Shown: positions 9,591-18,385, counted from the stretch's first letter. The stretch: 64,000 bases of DNA from Allohoeflea poritis (GCF_027889715.1 NZ_JAPJZH010000013.1:79499-143498), one strand, 5' to 3'. Notes: generated by a model from the letters alone, not told the origin. Program-made: numbers and translations.

Positions 9591-10376
9591 ATGAAAGCAC
9601 TGGCCATCGCTGCGACGGGCATGAACGCCCAGCAACTCAATCTCGAAGTCATCGCGAACAACATCGCCAACATCAACACGACCGGTTTCAAGCGCGCGCG
9701 CGCTGAATTTTCGGACCTGCTTTATCAGGTCGAGAAGGCGCAGGGCGTTCCCACCGCGGCCAATCAGGCGATTGTTCCCGAGGGCGCCTATATCGGCCTC
9801 GGCGTGCAGACCATGGCGATCCGAAACGTTCATATCCAGGGTTCGTTGGTCAATACAGGAAACGCGATGGATCTGGCGCTCGTCGGACGCGGCTGGTTCC
9901 AGGTCCAGAATACCGATGGCGAAACACTCTACACGCGGTCCGGGGCGCTCAATACCAATGCCAATGGCCAGATTGTGACGGCTGACGGCTACCCGATTGA
10001 GCCTGCCATAACCATTCCACAGGACACCAGCGAGACAGTGATCACCAAGTCCGGGCAGGTCTTTGTAAGGGTCGGCGATGATGCCAACCTGCAAGAGGTC
10101 GGGCAGATCACCATCGCCAATTTTGTGAATGAGGCCGGCCTGGCGCCGCTGGGCGATAATCTGTTCCAGGAAACCGAGGCTTCGGGCACGGCGATCGTCG
10201 GCGTGCCCGACGATCCGGGATTTGCCTCCATTGAGCAGGGCTATCTCGAGGCCTCCAATGTCGATGCCGTGAAGGAGATCACCGATCTGATTTCCGCTCA
10301 ACGCGCCTATGAGATGAACTCCAAGGTGATCAAGGCGGCCGACGAGATGGCGGCGATCGTTTCGCAGAACATGTGA
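9591..10376 (+). CDS. flgG: Flagellar distal rod protein FlgG
   Basis: Distal rod protein of 261 residues, the typical FlgG length. It carries the N-terminal block [29 protein letters not shown] split by variable positions, the GRGWFQVQ and [24 protein letters not shown] blocks, and the C-terminal [19 protein letters not shown] helix. A GGAGA ribosome site precedes the ATG. Confidence 0.96.
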   Translation: MKALAIAATGMNAQQLNLEVIANNIANINTTGFKRARAEFSDLLYQVEKAQGVPTAANQAIVPEGAYIGLGVQTMAIRNVHIQGSLVNTGNAMDLALVGRGWFQVQNTDGETLYTRSGALNTNANGQIVTADGYPIEPAITIPQDTSETVITKSGQVFVRVGDDANLQEVGQITIANFVNEAGLAPLGDNLFQETEASGTAIVGVPDDPGFASIEQGYLEASNVDAVKEITDLISAQRAYEMNSKVIKAADEMAAIVSQNM

Positions 10377-10402
10377 TCCAACAGAACGCAGAGTATTACG
10401 CG

Positions 10403-10858
10403 ATGATGATCCGGGCCGCCCTCGCCATTTCCCTGTTCCTGCTGGCAGGCGCATGGCGCGTGGCGGCCGCCGAGCCCTATGCGGTCATTCCGAAGCAGAT
10501 CATCTATCCCGGCGAAACGGTCGAGGCGCATATGCTGGAAATGGTCAAGGTGACCAACCGGAATGTGCGGCGCGACTTTGCGTCCTCCATGGACCAGGTG
10601 GAAGGCATGATCGCCAAGCGGACCCTGCTGCCGGGTCGCGTTGTTCCGGTATCGTCCGTGCGCGAGCCCTATACGGTGGAGCGCGGTTCCGTGGTGACGA
10701 TGGTCTTTTCGCAGAACGGATTGATGATCACGGCCCCGGGCAGCCCCCTGAAGAATGGCACCGTCGGCGATTTCATTCGCGTGCGCAACGTCAACACCGG
10801 TGTCATGGTCTCCGGCACTGTGATGGCCGACGGCACGATCCGGGTTGCAGCGCAATGA
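10403..10858 (+). CDS. flgA: Flagella basal body P-ring formation protein FlgA
   Basis: Periplasmic chaperone for P-ring (FlgI) assembly. From the ATG at 10403 the product is 151 residues with a signal peptide (MIRAALAISLFLLAGAWRVAAA) and the SAF-like domain, including GETVEAHMLEMVKV, RTLLPGRVVPVSSVREP and the C-terminal GDFIRVRNVNTGVMVSGTV. An upstream GTG (10373) overlapping the flgG stop is possible but would add ten residues before the signal peptide. Its stop overlaps the flgI start. Confidence 0.92.
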   Translation: MMIRAALAISLFLLAGAWRVAAAEPYAVIPKQIIYPGETVEAHMLEMVKVTNRNVRRDFASSMDQVEGMIAKRTLLPGRVVPVSSVREPYTVERGSVVTMVFSQNGLMITAPGSPLKNGTVGDFIRVRNVNTGVMVSGTVMADGTIRVAAQ

Positions 10859-11961
10859 GGTGGGCGGCGGCGGCACTCGCGATAGCGATTGGTCTTGCAT
10901 CGGCCTTTCAGGCGGCGGCGGCATCGCGCATCAAGGATATTGCCTCCCTGCAGAGCGCCCGCCAGAACCAGCTTATCGGCTATGGCCTCGTCATCGGTCT
11001 CCAGGGGAGCGGCGACAGCCTTCGCGGTTCTCCCTTCACCGAACAGTCCCTGCGCGCAATGCTGGAGAATCTGGGCATTGCTACGGAAGGCGAGTCGGCC
11101 CGCGTAAACAATGTAGCGGCGGTGATCGTCACCGCCGACCTGCCACCCTTCGCAAGCGTCGGTTCGCGCATCGATGTCAGCGTCTCGTCGCTTGGCGATG
11201 CCACATCCTTGCGCGGCGGCATTCTTGTCATGACGCCGCTATCGGCTGCCGATGGAGACATCTACGCCGTTTCGCAAGGCTCCGTGGTCGTATCCGGATT
11301 TACGGCGGAAGGGGACGCGCAGACCCTCACATCGGGCGTTACCACGACGGGGCGGGTACCGGGCGGTGCGATCATTGAGCGCGAGATCCCGATGCGTTTC
11401 AGCGAAACCGGCCACCTGACCTTCCAGTTGCGCAACCCGGATTTTTCGACGGCCGTCTCGGTCGCCGACGCCATCAACCGTCATACCGGCAAGCGATACG
11501 GCCGCATGCTGGCCAGCGCCAACGATTCGACAACCGTGAGCGTTTCACGGCCCAAGAATGTCGCGCTGCCGCGTTTCGTTGCCGAGATCGAGCGGCTGAT
11601 GGTCGAGACCGATGCACCGGCCCGTGTTGTCGTCAATGAGCGCACCGGAACGATCGTCATGGGGCATGACGTGCGCATTTCGAAGGTGGCGGTCAGCCAC
11701 GGGACGCTGACCATCCGGGTGAATGAATCGCCCGTCATCTCGCAGCCTCTGCCATTCAGCGATGGCGTGACGGCGGTCGAACCGCTGACCGATATCACCG
11801 CCATGACGGAAGGCGGGCAGGTGGCAATAATCAACGGACCCAATCTTCAGACGCTGGTCGCCGGACTGAACAGCATCGGCGTTCGCCCCGACGGGATCAT
11901 CGCGATCCTGCAGGGCATCAAGTCCGCAGGCGCCCTGCAGGCGGAACTGGTGCTGCAATGA
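10855..11961 (+). CDS. flgI: Flagellar P-ring protein FlgI
   Basis: Forms the P-ring around the rod in the peptidoglycan layer. The ATG at 10855 overlaps the flgA stop, giving 368 residues with a signal peptide (MRWAAAALAIAIGLASAFQ up to AAAS). Family blocks are intact, including SRIKDIASLQSARQNQLIGY, GLVIGLQGSGDSLRGSPFTEQS and the final LQGIKSAGALQAELVLQ. The open frame extends upstream into flgA, but that part is a shadow of flgA. Confidence 0.96.
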   Translation: MRWAAAALAIAIGLASAFQAAAASRIKDIASLQSARQNQLIGYGLVIGLQGSGDSLRGSPFTEQSLRAMLENLGIATEGESARVNNVAAVIVTADLPPFASVGSRIDVSVSSLGDATSLRGGILVMTPLSAADGDIYAVSQGSVVVSGFTAEGDAQTLTSGVTTTGRVPGGAIIEREIPMRFSETGHLTFQLRNPDFSTAVSVADAINRHTGKRYGRMLASANDSTTVSVSRPKNVALPRFVAEIERLMVETDAPARVVVNERTGTIVMGHDVRISKVAVSHGTLTIRVNESPVISQPLPFSDGVTAVEPLTDITAMTEGGQVAIINGPNLQTLVAGLNSIGVRPDGIIAILQGIKSAGALQAELVLQ

Positions 11962-12503
11962 CGAAAACCGCGCGACCTATCCTGAGCAAATTGTTTGCCG
12001 CGGCCCTGGCGCTGGCAACGGGCCTCGGCGCCTGGGGTCTGCCGCTGAGCCTGTCGATTGCTGCCGAAAAGGACGACGAGGCGATCCAGAACGAGATCAC
12101 CGACGAGATCCGCGCCTTCTGCACGAACATCGCCGATGCGGCGCGCGACCGGCGCTATCTGCTGCAGAAGAGCGAACTCGAACAATTGCAGTCGGATATC
12201 GAGGACCGCATCGCGACGCTGGAAAAGCGCCGCGCCGAATATGAACACTGGCTGAAGCTGCGCAATGATTTCCTGGTCAAGGCGGAAGGCGGCCTGGTCG
12301 AGATATACAAGAATATGCGGGCCGATTCGGCGGCGGAGAAGCTCGAGCTCGTCGACGTGAACGTCGCGGCCGCCATCATCATGAAACTGAAACCGCGGCT
12401 TGCCAGCCAGATCCTCAACGAGATGGAAGCCGAGACGGCCGCGAACCTCACCAGCATCATAGCCAGCGCCGCGGATGCCAACATACCGGATGAACCGTCA
12501 TGA
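11958..12503 (+). CDS. motE: MotE-like periplasmic motility chaperone
   Basis: A 181-residue secreted protein with a signal sequence (about residues 1-35), a central coiled-coil (KSELEQLQSDIEDRIATLEKRR region) and a C-terminal MgtE-intracellular-domain-like repeat (VAAAIIMKLKPRLASQILNEM). In Sinorhizobium the equivalent gene between flgI and flgH encodes MotE, which folds and stabilises MotC. Position, size and layout match; motC is also present in this window. It overlaps flgI and flgH by 4 bp each. Confidence 0.85.
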   Translation: MTKTARPILSKLFAAALALATGLGAWGLPLSLSIAAEKDDEAIQNEITDEIRAFCTNIADAARDRRYLLQKSELEQLQSDIEDRIATLEKRRAEYEHWLKLRNDFLVKAEGGLVEIYKNMRADSAAEKLELVDVNVAAAIIMKLKPRLASQILNEMEAETAANLTSIIASAADANIPDEPS

Positions 12504-13210
12504 ACGCCCGACTATTCGTTATATCGCTTGGGCTTTTATTGGCCGGTTGCGGTTCAAGCACCTTCAACGACATCGGTCGCGCGCCTGCGATGAGCCCGAT
12601 CGGCAGCGGTCTGCGCTACGGCCAGACACCGCAAATGGCGCTTTACCCGAAACCGCCGCGCAAGCCCGGCAACGGCTATTCCCTGTGGACAGACACCCAA
12701 AGTGATCTGTTCAAGGATGCCCGCGCCATGTCCGTCGGCGATATACTGACGGTCAACATAGCCATCAACGACAAGGCGACCTTCGACAATGCCACCGACA
12801 GGGACCGCACCAATTCGAGCGGGATCAATGCCGGCGGCAACTATGCCGTCAACGGGGCGGGTTCCAACGGAGAGTTCGGTTTGACATTCGGTTCGAACAC
12901 CAGCACCGAAGGCAAGGGCACGACGGCGCGCTCCGAAAAACTTGAACTGCGCGTTGCTGCCGTGGTCACCGGCGTCCTGGACAACGGCAACCTCGTGATC
13001 AGCGGATCGCAGGAGGTGCGCGTCAACTACGAAATGCGCATTCTGAACATCGCCGGCATCGTGCGACCGCGTGACGTCGATGCCTACAATACGATCGCCT
13101 ATGAGAAGATTGCCGAGGCCCGCGTCTCCTATGGCGGCCGCGGCAGGCTCATGGAAGTCCAACAGCCGCCGGTCGGTCAGCAGATCGTGGATATCTACTC
13201 ACCAATCTAG
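12500..13210 (+). CDS. flgH: Flagellar L-ring lipoprotein FlgH
   Basis: Outer-membrane L-ring subunit. The 236-residue product has a lipoprotein signal with lipobox LLAGC, lipidated cysteine at residue 17. The FlgH body is recognisable by SLWTDTQSDLFKDARAMSVGD, ILTVNIAINDKA and the closing NTIAYEKIAEARVSYGGRG segment. It is coupled to motE by overlap and followed 23 bp later by fliL. Confidence 0.95.
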   Translation: MNARLFVISLGLLLAGCGSSTFNDIGRAPAMSPIGSGLRYGQTPQMALYPKPPRKPGNGYSLWTDTQSDLFKDARAMSVGDILTVNIAINDKATFDNATDRDRTNSSGINAGGNYAVNGAGSNGEFGLTFGSNTSTEGKGTTARSEKLELRVAAVVTGVLDNGNLVISGSQEVRVNYEMRILNIAGIVRPRDVDAYNTIAYEKIAEARVSYGGRGRLMEVQQPPVGQQIVDIYSPI

Positions 13211-13233
13211 AGCAAACGGCCAAGCAGGGTGAC

Positions 13234-13752
13234 ATGACGACACCTGAAGAAAAGACGAATAAGAGCGGCGGATCCTTCATCGTTACGGCGGTCGTCCTGC
13301 TCGTGCTGACGGCCCTGGCCGGCGGCGGCGGCTGGTTTGTCGGGATGATTGCCGGCGCCAAGAACAGTGAAGAGGCTTCCGAGGCGCGCGAGCAGGCGGC
13401 AAGCACCGAAACGGGTGAAGACGAAGATGCGGCGGATGGTGAGGCCGAAATGGCTTCCGGTGTCGTTGACCCCCAGATTCTCACCCTTGCGCCGATCACC
13501 ACCAACCTGTCCTTCCCGTCAAGCAGCTGGGTCCGGGTAGAGGTGGCGCTCGTTTTCGACAAGGAGCCCGACCCGACGCTGGCCGAGCTGATCCATCAGG
13601 ACGTGATGGCCTATATGCGAACGGTCTCTCTGCCTCAGATCGAGGGACCGCGCGGCTTCCAGCACCTGCGTGACGACCTTTCCGAACGTGCCGTGATCCG
13701 CTCGAACGGCCGTGTATCGAAACTGCTCTTCCGGACCTTTCTGATCGAATGA
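13234..13752 (+). CDS. fliL: Flagellar basal body-associated protein FliL
   Basis: Single-pass inner-membrane protein that associates with the stator. Of its 172 residues, about 14-34 form the membrane helix (FIVTAVVLLVLTALAGGGGWF). An acidic linker follows, then the periplasmic FliL domain beginning at ILTLAPITTNLSFPSSSWVR. It overlaps the fliP start by 4 bp. Confidence 0.92.
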   Translation: MTTPEEKTNKSGGSFIVTAVVLLVLTALAGGGGWFVGMIAGAKNSEEASEAREQAASTETGEDEDAADGEAEMASGVVDPQILTLAPITTNLSFPSSSWVRVEVALVFDKEPDPTLAELIHQDVMAYMRTVSLPQIEGPRGFQHLRDDLSERAVIRSNGRVSKLLFRTFLIE

Positions 13753-14486
13753 CACGATTTGTTCTGGCAGCACTCGCCATGATGGCGATGGTGGCCACAG
13801 CCGATGCCCAGATACTGGACCCGAATGTGCTGACGCAGCCGGTGGACGGTTCAGTCGCCAGCTGGATCATCCGCACATTCGGATTGCTGACGGTGCTGTC
13901 CGTCGCACCCGGCATCCTCATCATGGTGACCAGCTTCCCGCGGTTCATCATCGCCTTTGCGATCCTGCGCGCCGGCATGGGGCTAATGACGACGCCGGCA
14001 AACCTCATTCTCATCAGCCTTGCGCTGTTCATGACCTTCTACGTCATGGCGCCGACCTTCGACCGCGCCTGGGATAACGGCATCCAGCCGCTGCTCGACA
14101 ACGAGATCGGCGAGGCTGAGGCTTTCGAGCGGATCGGCGATCCGTTCCGCGATTTCATGCTGGCCAATACGCGCGACAAGGACCTGAATCTTTTCATCGA
14201 CCTTGCCGCCGAACGCGGCCAGCCGGTGACCACCGACGGCAAGATCGATCTGCGCGTGCTCATCCCCGCATTCATGATCTCGGAGATCCGCCGCGGCTTC
14301 GAGATCGGCTTCCTGGTGGTGCTGCCTTTCCTGGTCATCGATCTGGTCGTGGCGACGATTACAATGTCCATGGGCATGATGATGTTGCCGCCCACCGCGA
14401 TTTCGCTGCCGTTCAAGGTCCTTTTCTTCGTCTTGATCGACGGTTGGAACCTGCTCGTGGGAAGCCTGGTGCGATCCTTCGTGTGA
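13749..14486 (+). CDS. fliP: Flagellar biosynthesis protein FliP
   Basis: Export-gate membrane protein with a cleavable signal sequence (MTRFVLAALAMMAMVATADA), 245 residues. Family signatures are intact: SVAPGILIMVTSFPRFIIAF, TTPANLILISLALFMTFYVM and FLVIDLVVATITMSMGMMML. It is the last gene of the flgB unit; the following 244 bp are the promoter and leader of the first flagellin. Confidence 0.96.
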   Translation: MTRFVLAALAMMAMVATADAQILDPNVLTQPVDGSVASWIIRTFGLLTVLSVAPGILIMVTSFPRFIIAFAILRAGMGLMTTPANLILISLALFMTFYVMAPTFDRAWDNGIQPLLDNEIGEAEAFERIGDPFRDFMLANTRDKDLNLFIDLAAERGQPVTTDGKIDLRVLIPAFMISEIRRGFEIGFLVVLPFLVIDLVVATITMSMGMMMLPPTAISLPFKVLFFVLIDGWNLLVGSLVRSFV

Positions 14487-14504
14487 CCGGTCACCGAACC
14501 GGCG

Positions 14505-14520
14505 TAAACCCTTTGTTAAC
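14505..14520 (+). promoter_or_regulatory. CtrA-like box upstream of flagellin 1
   Basis: TAAA-N7-TTAAC, one mismatch from the CtrA consensus TTAA-N7-TTAAC, 211 bp upstream of the flagellin 1 start. Equivalent boxes with at most one mismatch precede the other two flagellins and rem. Confidence 0.4.
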
Positions 14521-14650
14521 CATGTTTTTTAGATATTCGCGCCATTGTGGCGCCGATCTGCCGGATGTTAGCCATTTCGTAACCGCTGACCGTCAAAGTG
14601 CCTGGCAACATGACGGGAAAGGTCCCCACGTGAGCGTCGGGAGGCCGGCA

Positions 14651-14691
14651 GGCATGATGCCGATCCGCCATCACCGGTAATCAAGTCCGGT
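14651..14691 (+). promoter_or_regulatory. Conserved 5' leader element of flagellin 1
   Basis: The palindrome GGCATGATGCC (14651-14661) is followed after 11 bp by the hairpin ACCGG-N9-CCGGT (14673-14691) and then by TGTCCC, ending about 40 bp before the start codon. The same block precedes the other two flagellins. There the outer pair is G-C inside a six-pair stem instead of A-T, so the stem is kept although bases change. It is a candidate binding site for FlbT, which acts on flagellin 5' UTRs in Caulobacter. Confidence 0.5.
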
Positions 14692-14730
14692 ATGTCCCCT
14701 ATCGTATCGGGTAACCCGAGGGACAATTCC

Positions 14731-15693
14731 ATGACGAGTATCAATACAAACAACTCGGCGATGGCCGCGCTGCAGACGCTGCGGTCCATCAATTCCGGCC
14801 TTGAAACGACGCAGGCGCGTATTTCTTCCGGTTATCGCGTCGAGACCGCTTCCGACAACGCCGCCTATTGGTCGATCGCAACCACCATGCGTTCCGACAA
14901 CAAGGCTCTCTCAACCGTCAGTGACGCGCTTGGCCTTGGTGCTGCCAAGACCGACATCGCCTATACGGGTCTGGAAAGCGCGATCGATGTTGTTGACGAA
15001 ATCAAGTCCAAGCTGGTTGCTGCCGCTGAGCCGGGCGTTGATGTCGAGAAGATCAACTCCGAACTCACCGAGCTGAAGAACCAGCTGTCGTCGATCGCCG
15101 AATCGGCTTCCTTCAGCGGCGAGAACTGGCTCTACAACGACACCGGCTCTGCTGCTGCGACCGCTTCGATCGTCGGTTCGTTCAACCGTTCGGCTTCCGG
15201 TAACGTTTCGATCGCAACACTCGACGTTGATGTCGCGGCTGTTGTCCTGATCGATACGACGACCGATTCCGGCGGCATCCTGACCAAGGATATCGATGCC
15301 GATGCGCTGCTCGACACGCCGACCGGCACCGCCGACAACTACTTCCTGATCGACGGTGGCGGCACCGGTGGTACGGGTACGGAGATTTCCCTCTCCTCTT
15401 CCACCACCGATGCCCAGATCCAGGCGATGATCCGCGTCACCGACGAGGTCATGAGCCAGCTGACCGATGCAGCATCCAGCCTGGGTGCGGTCAACTCGCG
15501 TATCTCCATGCAGGAGGACTTCGTGTCCAACCTGATGGACTCGATCGATCAGGGTATTGGCCGTCTTGTCGACGCCGACATGAACGAGGAATCGACACGT
15601 CTGGCAGCGCTTCAGACTCAGCAGCAGCTCGGCATTCAGGCGCTTTCGATCGCCAACTCCAACACCCAGAACGTTCTCTCGCTCTTCCGTTAA
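14731..15693 (+). CDS. Flagellin 1
   Basis: Filament subunit of 320 residues from the ATG at 14731 (MTSINTNNSAMAALQTLRSI). The N-terminal D0/D1 block (ISSGYRVETASDNAAYWSIA) and C-terminal block (ALQTQQQLGIQALSIANSNT) are typical. The centre, roughly residues 165-245, is a short variable domain rich in Asp, Ala and Gly. The frame opens 13 codons upstream at 14692, inside the leader, which I reject. It is the most divergent of the three tandem flagellins and ends in a strong terminator. Confidence 0.95.
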   Translation: MTSINTNNSAMAALQTLRSINSGLETTQARISSGYRVETASDNAAYWSIATTMRSDNKALSTVSDALGLGAAKTDIAYTGLESAIDVVDEIKSKLVAAAEPGVDVEKINSELTELKNQLSSIAESASFSGENWLYNDTGSAAATASIVGSFNRSASGNVSIATLDVDVAAVVLIDTTTDSGGILTKDIDADALLDTPTGTADNYFLIDGGGTGGTGTEISLSSSTTDAQIQAMIRVTDEVMSQLTDAASSLGAVNSRISMQEDFVSNLMDSIDQGIGRLVDADMNEESTRLAALQTQQQLGIQALSIANSNTQNVLSLFR

Positions 15694-15727
15694 GAGCGCC
15701 ATCCATTGATGGAATAGGGCAAGTCAG

Positions 15728-15755
15728 GGAGCGGCCGTCAGGCCGCTCCTTTCTT
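15728..15755 (+). terminator. Rho-independent terminator of flagellin 1
   Basis: A perfect 9-bp stem (GGAGCGGCC / GGCCGCTCC) with loop GTCA followed by TTTCTT, 34 bp after the flagellin 1 stop codon. Confidence 0.85.
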
Positions 15756-15924
15756 ATGACAGCATCTCGTTCGGCACGATGATACGCCGTATTCCCGTCG
15801 GGGTTGCGGCGTTCTGTTTTTCGCAGGAAGGCGGCCTCGTTGCCTGGCTGTTCGGCCGCTTGCCGGGTGCCGCGCCGAAATTAGCAATCCATTAACCAAA
15901 AAAAGTAATCCGATCCCGGCTTTG

Positions 15925-15940
15925 TTCAGAATTGATTAAC
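15925..15940 (+). promoter_or_regulatory. CtrA-like box upstream of flagellin 2
   Basis: TTCA-N7-TTAAC, one mismatch from the CtrA consensus, 150 bp upstream of the flagellin 2 start. A further TTAG-N7-TTAAC lies about 40 bp upstream near 15881. Confidence 0.4.
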
Positions 15941-16012
15941 CTTAATAATGTGTTGTAGTGGCGACGAATGACGGACCGGGCCTGCGGCATTTCAAGGGCA
16001 GGCCCCAGGTGA

Positions 16013-16053
16013 GCATGATGCGACACCGTCGTTGCCGGTGAACTACTCCGGCA
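16013..16053 (+). promoter_or_regulatory. Conserved 5' leader element of flagellin 2
   Basis: GCATGATGC (16013-16021), 11 bp, then hairpin TGCCGG-N9-CCGGCA (16033-16053) and TGTCCC. The order and the nine-base loop are the same as before flagellins 1 and 3. It ends about 36 bp before the start codon. Confidence 0.5.
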
Positions 16054-16089
16054 TGTCCCTTAGATGTCGACTGTCAGAAGGGGCAGACA

Positions 16090-17052
16090 ATGACAAGCAT
16101 TATGACCAACACCGCCGCTATGGCCGCGCTGCAGACGCTGCGTGGCATCAACTCTTCCATGGAAATGACGCAGGCGCGCATATCGTCCGGTTATCGGGTC
16201 GAGACCGCCTCCGACAATGCCGCCTACTGGTCGATCGCAACGACAATGCGTTCCGACAACAAGGCTCTTTCAACCGTCAGTGACGCGCTCGGCCTCGGCG
16301 CCGCCAAGGTCGATGTCGCTTACACCGCACTCGACAGCGCCATCGATGTTGTCGACGAGATCAAGTCCAAGCTTGTCGCCGCCGCCGAGCCGGGGGTCGA
16401 CAAGGTAAAGATCAATTCGGAACTGGCAGAACTGAAGAAGCAGCTTTCCTCGATTGCTGAATCGGCTTCCTTCAGCGGCGAGAACTGGCTCTACAACGAC
16501 ACCGGCGCCGCGGCCGCGACCGCCTCGATCGTCGGCTCGTTCAACCGTTCGGCTTCCGGCAACGTTTCGATCGCAACCCTCGACGTTGATGTCGCGGCTG
16601 TTGTCCTGATCGACACGACGACCGATGCCGGCGGTATCCTGACCAAGGACATTGACGCCGATGCGCTGCTCGACACGCCGACCGGCACCGCCGACAACTA
16701 CTTCCTGATCGATGGCGGTGGAACGGGCGGCACCGGCACGGAGATCTCCCTCTCCGCCTCAACCACCGATGCCGAAGTGGAAGCCATGATCCGCGTGGCC
16801 GACGAGATCCTCAACCAGCTGACGGATGTGGCCTCGGATCTGGGCGCCATCAACAGCCGCGTTCAGATGCAGGAGACCTTCGTTTCCAATCTGATGGACT
16901 CGATCGACAAGGGTGTCGGACGCCTGGTCGATGCGGATATGAACGAGGAATCGACAAGGCTGTCGGCTCTGCAGACGCAGCAGCAGCTCGGCATCCAGGC
17001 GCTGTCGATCGCCAACTCCGCTTCGCAGAACATCCTGCAGCTCTTCCAGTAA
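16090..17052 (+). CDS. Flagellin 2
   Basis: Filament subunit of 320 residues starting MTSIMTNTAAMAALQTLRGI, with intact D0/D1 N- and C-terminal helices and the same short central domain as its neighbours. Bases 16213-16618 are identical to 17524-17929 in flagellin 3, while both flanks differ at many synonymous positions. That pattern indicates recent gene conversion. A GGGGCAGACA stretch precedes the ATG. Confidence 0.96.
   Translation: MTSIMTNTAAMAALQTLRGINSSMEMTQARISSGYRVETASDNAAYWSIATTMRSDNKALSTVSDALGLGAAKVDVAYTALDSAIDVVDEIKSKLVAAAEPGVDKVKINSELAELKKQLSSIAESASFSGENWLYNDTGAAAATASIVGSFNRSASGNVSIATLDVDVAAVVLIDTTTDAGGILTKDIDADALLDTPTGTADNYFLIDGGGTGGTGTEISLSASTTDAEVEAMIRVADEILNQLTDVASDLGAINSRVQMQETFVSNLMDSIDKGVGRLVDADMNEESTRLSALQTQQQLGIQALSIANSASQNILQLFQ
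16213..16618 (+). repeat. 406-bp tract identical to flagellin 3 (copy A)
   Basis: Base-by-base comparison shows no difference from 17524-17929. Identity stops abruptly: upstream codons use different synonyms and downstream the sequences read ACGACC versus AGCTCG. Confidence 0.9.
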
Positions 17053-17060
17053 CAGGAAAC

Positions 17061-17084
17061 ACCCGGCCCTCTTTAGGGCCGGGT
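17061..17084 (+). terminator. Terminator-like hairpin after flagellin 2
   Basis: A perfect 10-bp stem ACCCGGCCCT / AGGGCCGGGT with loop CTTT, 8 bp after the flagellin 2 stop. There is no T-run behind it, so it may stabilise the mRNA end rather than terminate alone. Confidence 0.6.
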
Positions 17085-17244
17085 CCGCCAATACGGGCAT
17101 CGCAGCCGCACGAACCAGCGATTCGCCCGGGTGCAAATTTGCGGCAGATCTGGAACCGTATCACGCAAGTGGTGCGGTTTTTCCTTTCATGGGCCTGATT
17201 TTATTTACACTTTCGTTACGAAATTTAACAACTTGCGAAGCCGG

Positions 17245-17260
17245 TTAATACTCTGTTAAC
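17245..17260 (+). promoter_or_regulatory. CtrA box upstream of flagellin 3 (perfect consensus)
   Basis: TTAA-TACTCTG-TTAAC matches TTAA-N7-TTAAC exactly and lies 141 bp upstream of the flagellin 3 start. Confidence 0.5.
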
Positions 17261-17319
17261 CATAGCCTGAATAGATTTGTTAACGAATGGCGGGCTGACC
17301 TTTTCAAAGCGGATCAGCG

Positions 17320-17360
17320 GGCATGATGCCAGCCGCTATTGCCGGTACAACGATCCGGCA
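17320..17360 (+). promoter_or_regulatory. Conserved 5' leader element of flagellin 3
   Basis: GGCATGATGCC (17320-17330), 9 bp, then hairpin TGCCGG-N9-CCGGCA (17340-17360) and TGTCCC, matching the leaders of flagellins 1 and 2. Confidence 0.5.
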
Positions 17361-17400
17361 TGTCCCCCTCATAAAGATTATTGGTAACAGGGGCAGCCTG

Positions 17401-18366
17401 ATGACCAGCATTATGACCAATGCCGCCGCGATGGCCGCGCTTCAGACGCTGCGTGGCATCAACTCTTCCATGGAAACGACGCAGGCGCGAATATCATCGG
17501 GCTACCGGGTGGAAACAGCGTCGGACAATGCCGCCTACTGGTCGATCGCAACGACAATGCGTTCCGACAACAAGGCTCTTTCAACCGTCAGTGACGCGCT
17601 CGGCCTCGGCGCCGCCAAGGTCGATGTCGCTTACACCGCACTCGACAGCGCCATCGATGTTGTCGACGAGATCAAGTCCAAGCTTGTCGCCGCCGCCGAG
17701 CCGGGGGTCGACAAGGTAAAGATCAATTCGGAACTGGCAGAACTGAAGAAGCAGCTTTCCTCGATTGCTGAATCGGCTTCCTTCAGCGGCGAGAACTGGC
17801 TCTACAACGACACCGGCGCCGCGGCCGCGACCGCCTCGATCGTCGGCTCGTTCAACCGTTCGGCTTCCGGCAACGTTTCGATCGCAACCCTCGACGTTGA
17901 TGTCGCGGCTGTTGTCCTGATCGACACGAGCTCGGATGCCGGCGGTATCCTGACCAAGGATATCGACGCCGATGCGCTGCTCGACACGCCGACCGGCACC
18001 GCCGACAACTACTTCCTGATCGACGGTGGCGGAACGGGCGGCACCGGAACGGAGATCGTCCTGTCCGGATCGACCACCGATGCCGAAGTGGAGGCGATGA
18101 TCCGCGTGGCCGACGAGATTCTCAACCAGCTGACGGATGTGGCCTCGGATCTGGGTGCCATCAACAGCCGCGTTCAGATGCAGGAGACCTTCGTGTCCAA
18201 CCTGATGGACTCGATCGACAAGGGTGTCGGACGCCTGGTCGATGCGGACATGAACGAGGAATCGACAAGGCTGAACGCCCTGCAGACACAGCAGCAGCTT
18301 GGCATTCAGGCGCTGTCGATCGCCAACTCCACGTCGCAGAACGTCTTGCAGCTCTTCCAGGGCTAG
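17401..18366 (+). CDS. Flagellin 3
   Basis: Filament subunit of 321 residues from the ATG at 17401 (MTSIMTNAAAMAALQTLRGI). It is nearly identical in protein sequence to flagellin 2, differing at a few positions such as TSSDAGG in the centre and LNALQTQQ near the end. The first part of the open frame (17323-17400) is leader. A terminator follows 19 bp after the stop. Confidence 0.95.
   Translation: MTSIMTNAAAMAALQTLRGINSSMETTQARISSGYRVETASDNAAYWSIATTMRSDNKALSTVSDALGLGAAKVDVAYTALDSAIDVVDEIKSKLVAAAEPGVDKVKINSELAELKKQLSSIAESASFSGENWLYNDTGAAAATASIVGSFNRSASGNVSIATLDVDVAAVVLIDTSSDAGGILTKDIDADALLDTPTGTADNYFLIDGGGTGGTGTEIVLSGSTTDAEVEAMIRVADEILNQLTDVASDLGAINSRVQMQETFVSNLMDSIDKGVGRLVDADMNEESTRLNALQTQQQLGIQALSIANSTSQNVLQLFQG
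17524..17929 (+). repeat. 406-bp tract identical to flagellin 2 (copy B)
   Basis: Identical to 16213-16618 by direct comparison; the offset between the copies is 1311 bp throughout. Confidence 0.9.
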
Positions 18367-18385
18367 CACTGAACACGAGACATTG

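Larger units (their letters stand above)
15694..16089 (+). other. Intergenic region between flagellins 1 and 2
   Basis: 396 bp without a gene. It holds the flagellin 1 terminator, an A/T-rich stretch with repeated TTAAC motifs, a CtrA-like box and the conserved leader hairpin of flagellin 2. No other open frame is credible. Confidence 0.7.
17053..17400 (+). other. Intergenic region between flagellins 2 and 3
   Basis: 348 bp without a gene. It contains the flagellin 2 hairpin, an A/T-rich stretch with a perfect CtrA-consensus box and the conserved flagellin 3 leader. A frame opening at 17323 only extends flagellin 3 into its leader. Confidence 0.7.

Noticed and set aside
14487..14730. Sigma-28-type promoter before flagellin 1
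   Set aside because: No TAAA-N15-GCCGATAA arrangement is present; the shared elements are CtrA-like boxes and the leader hairpin.
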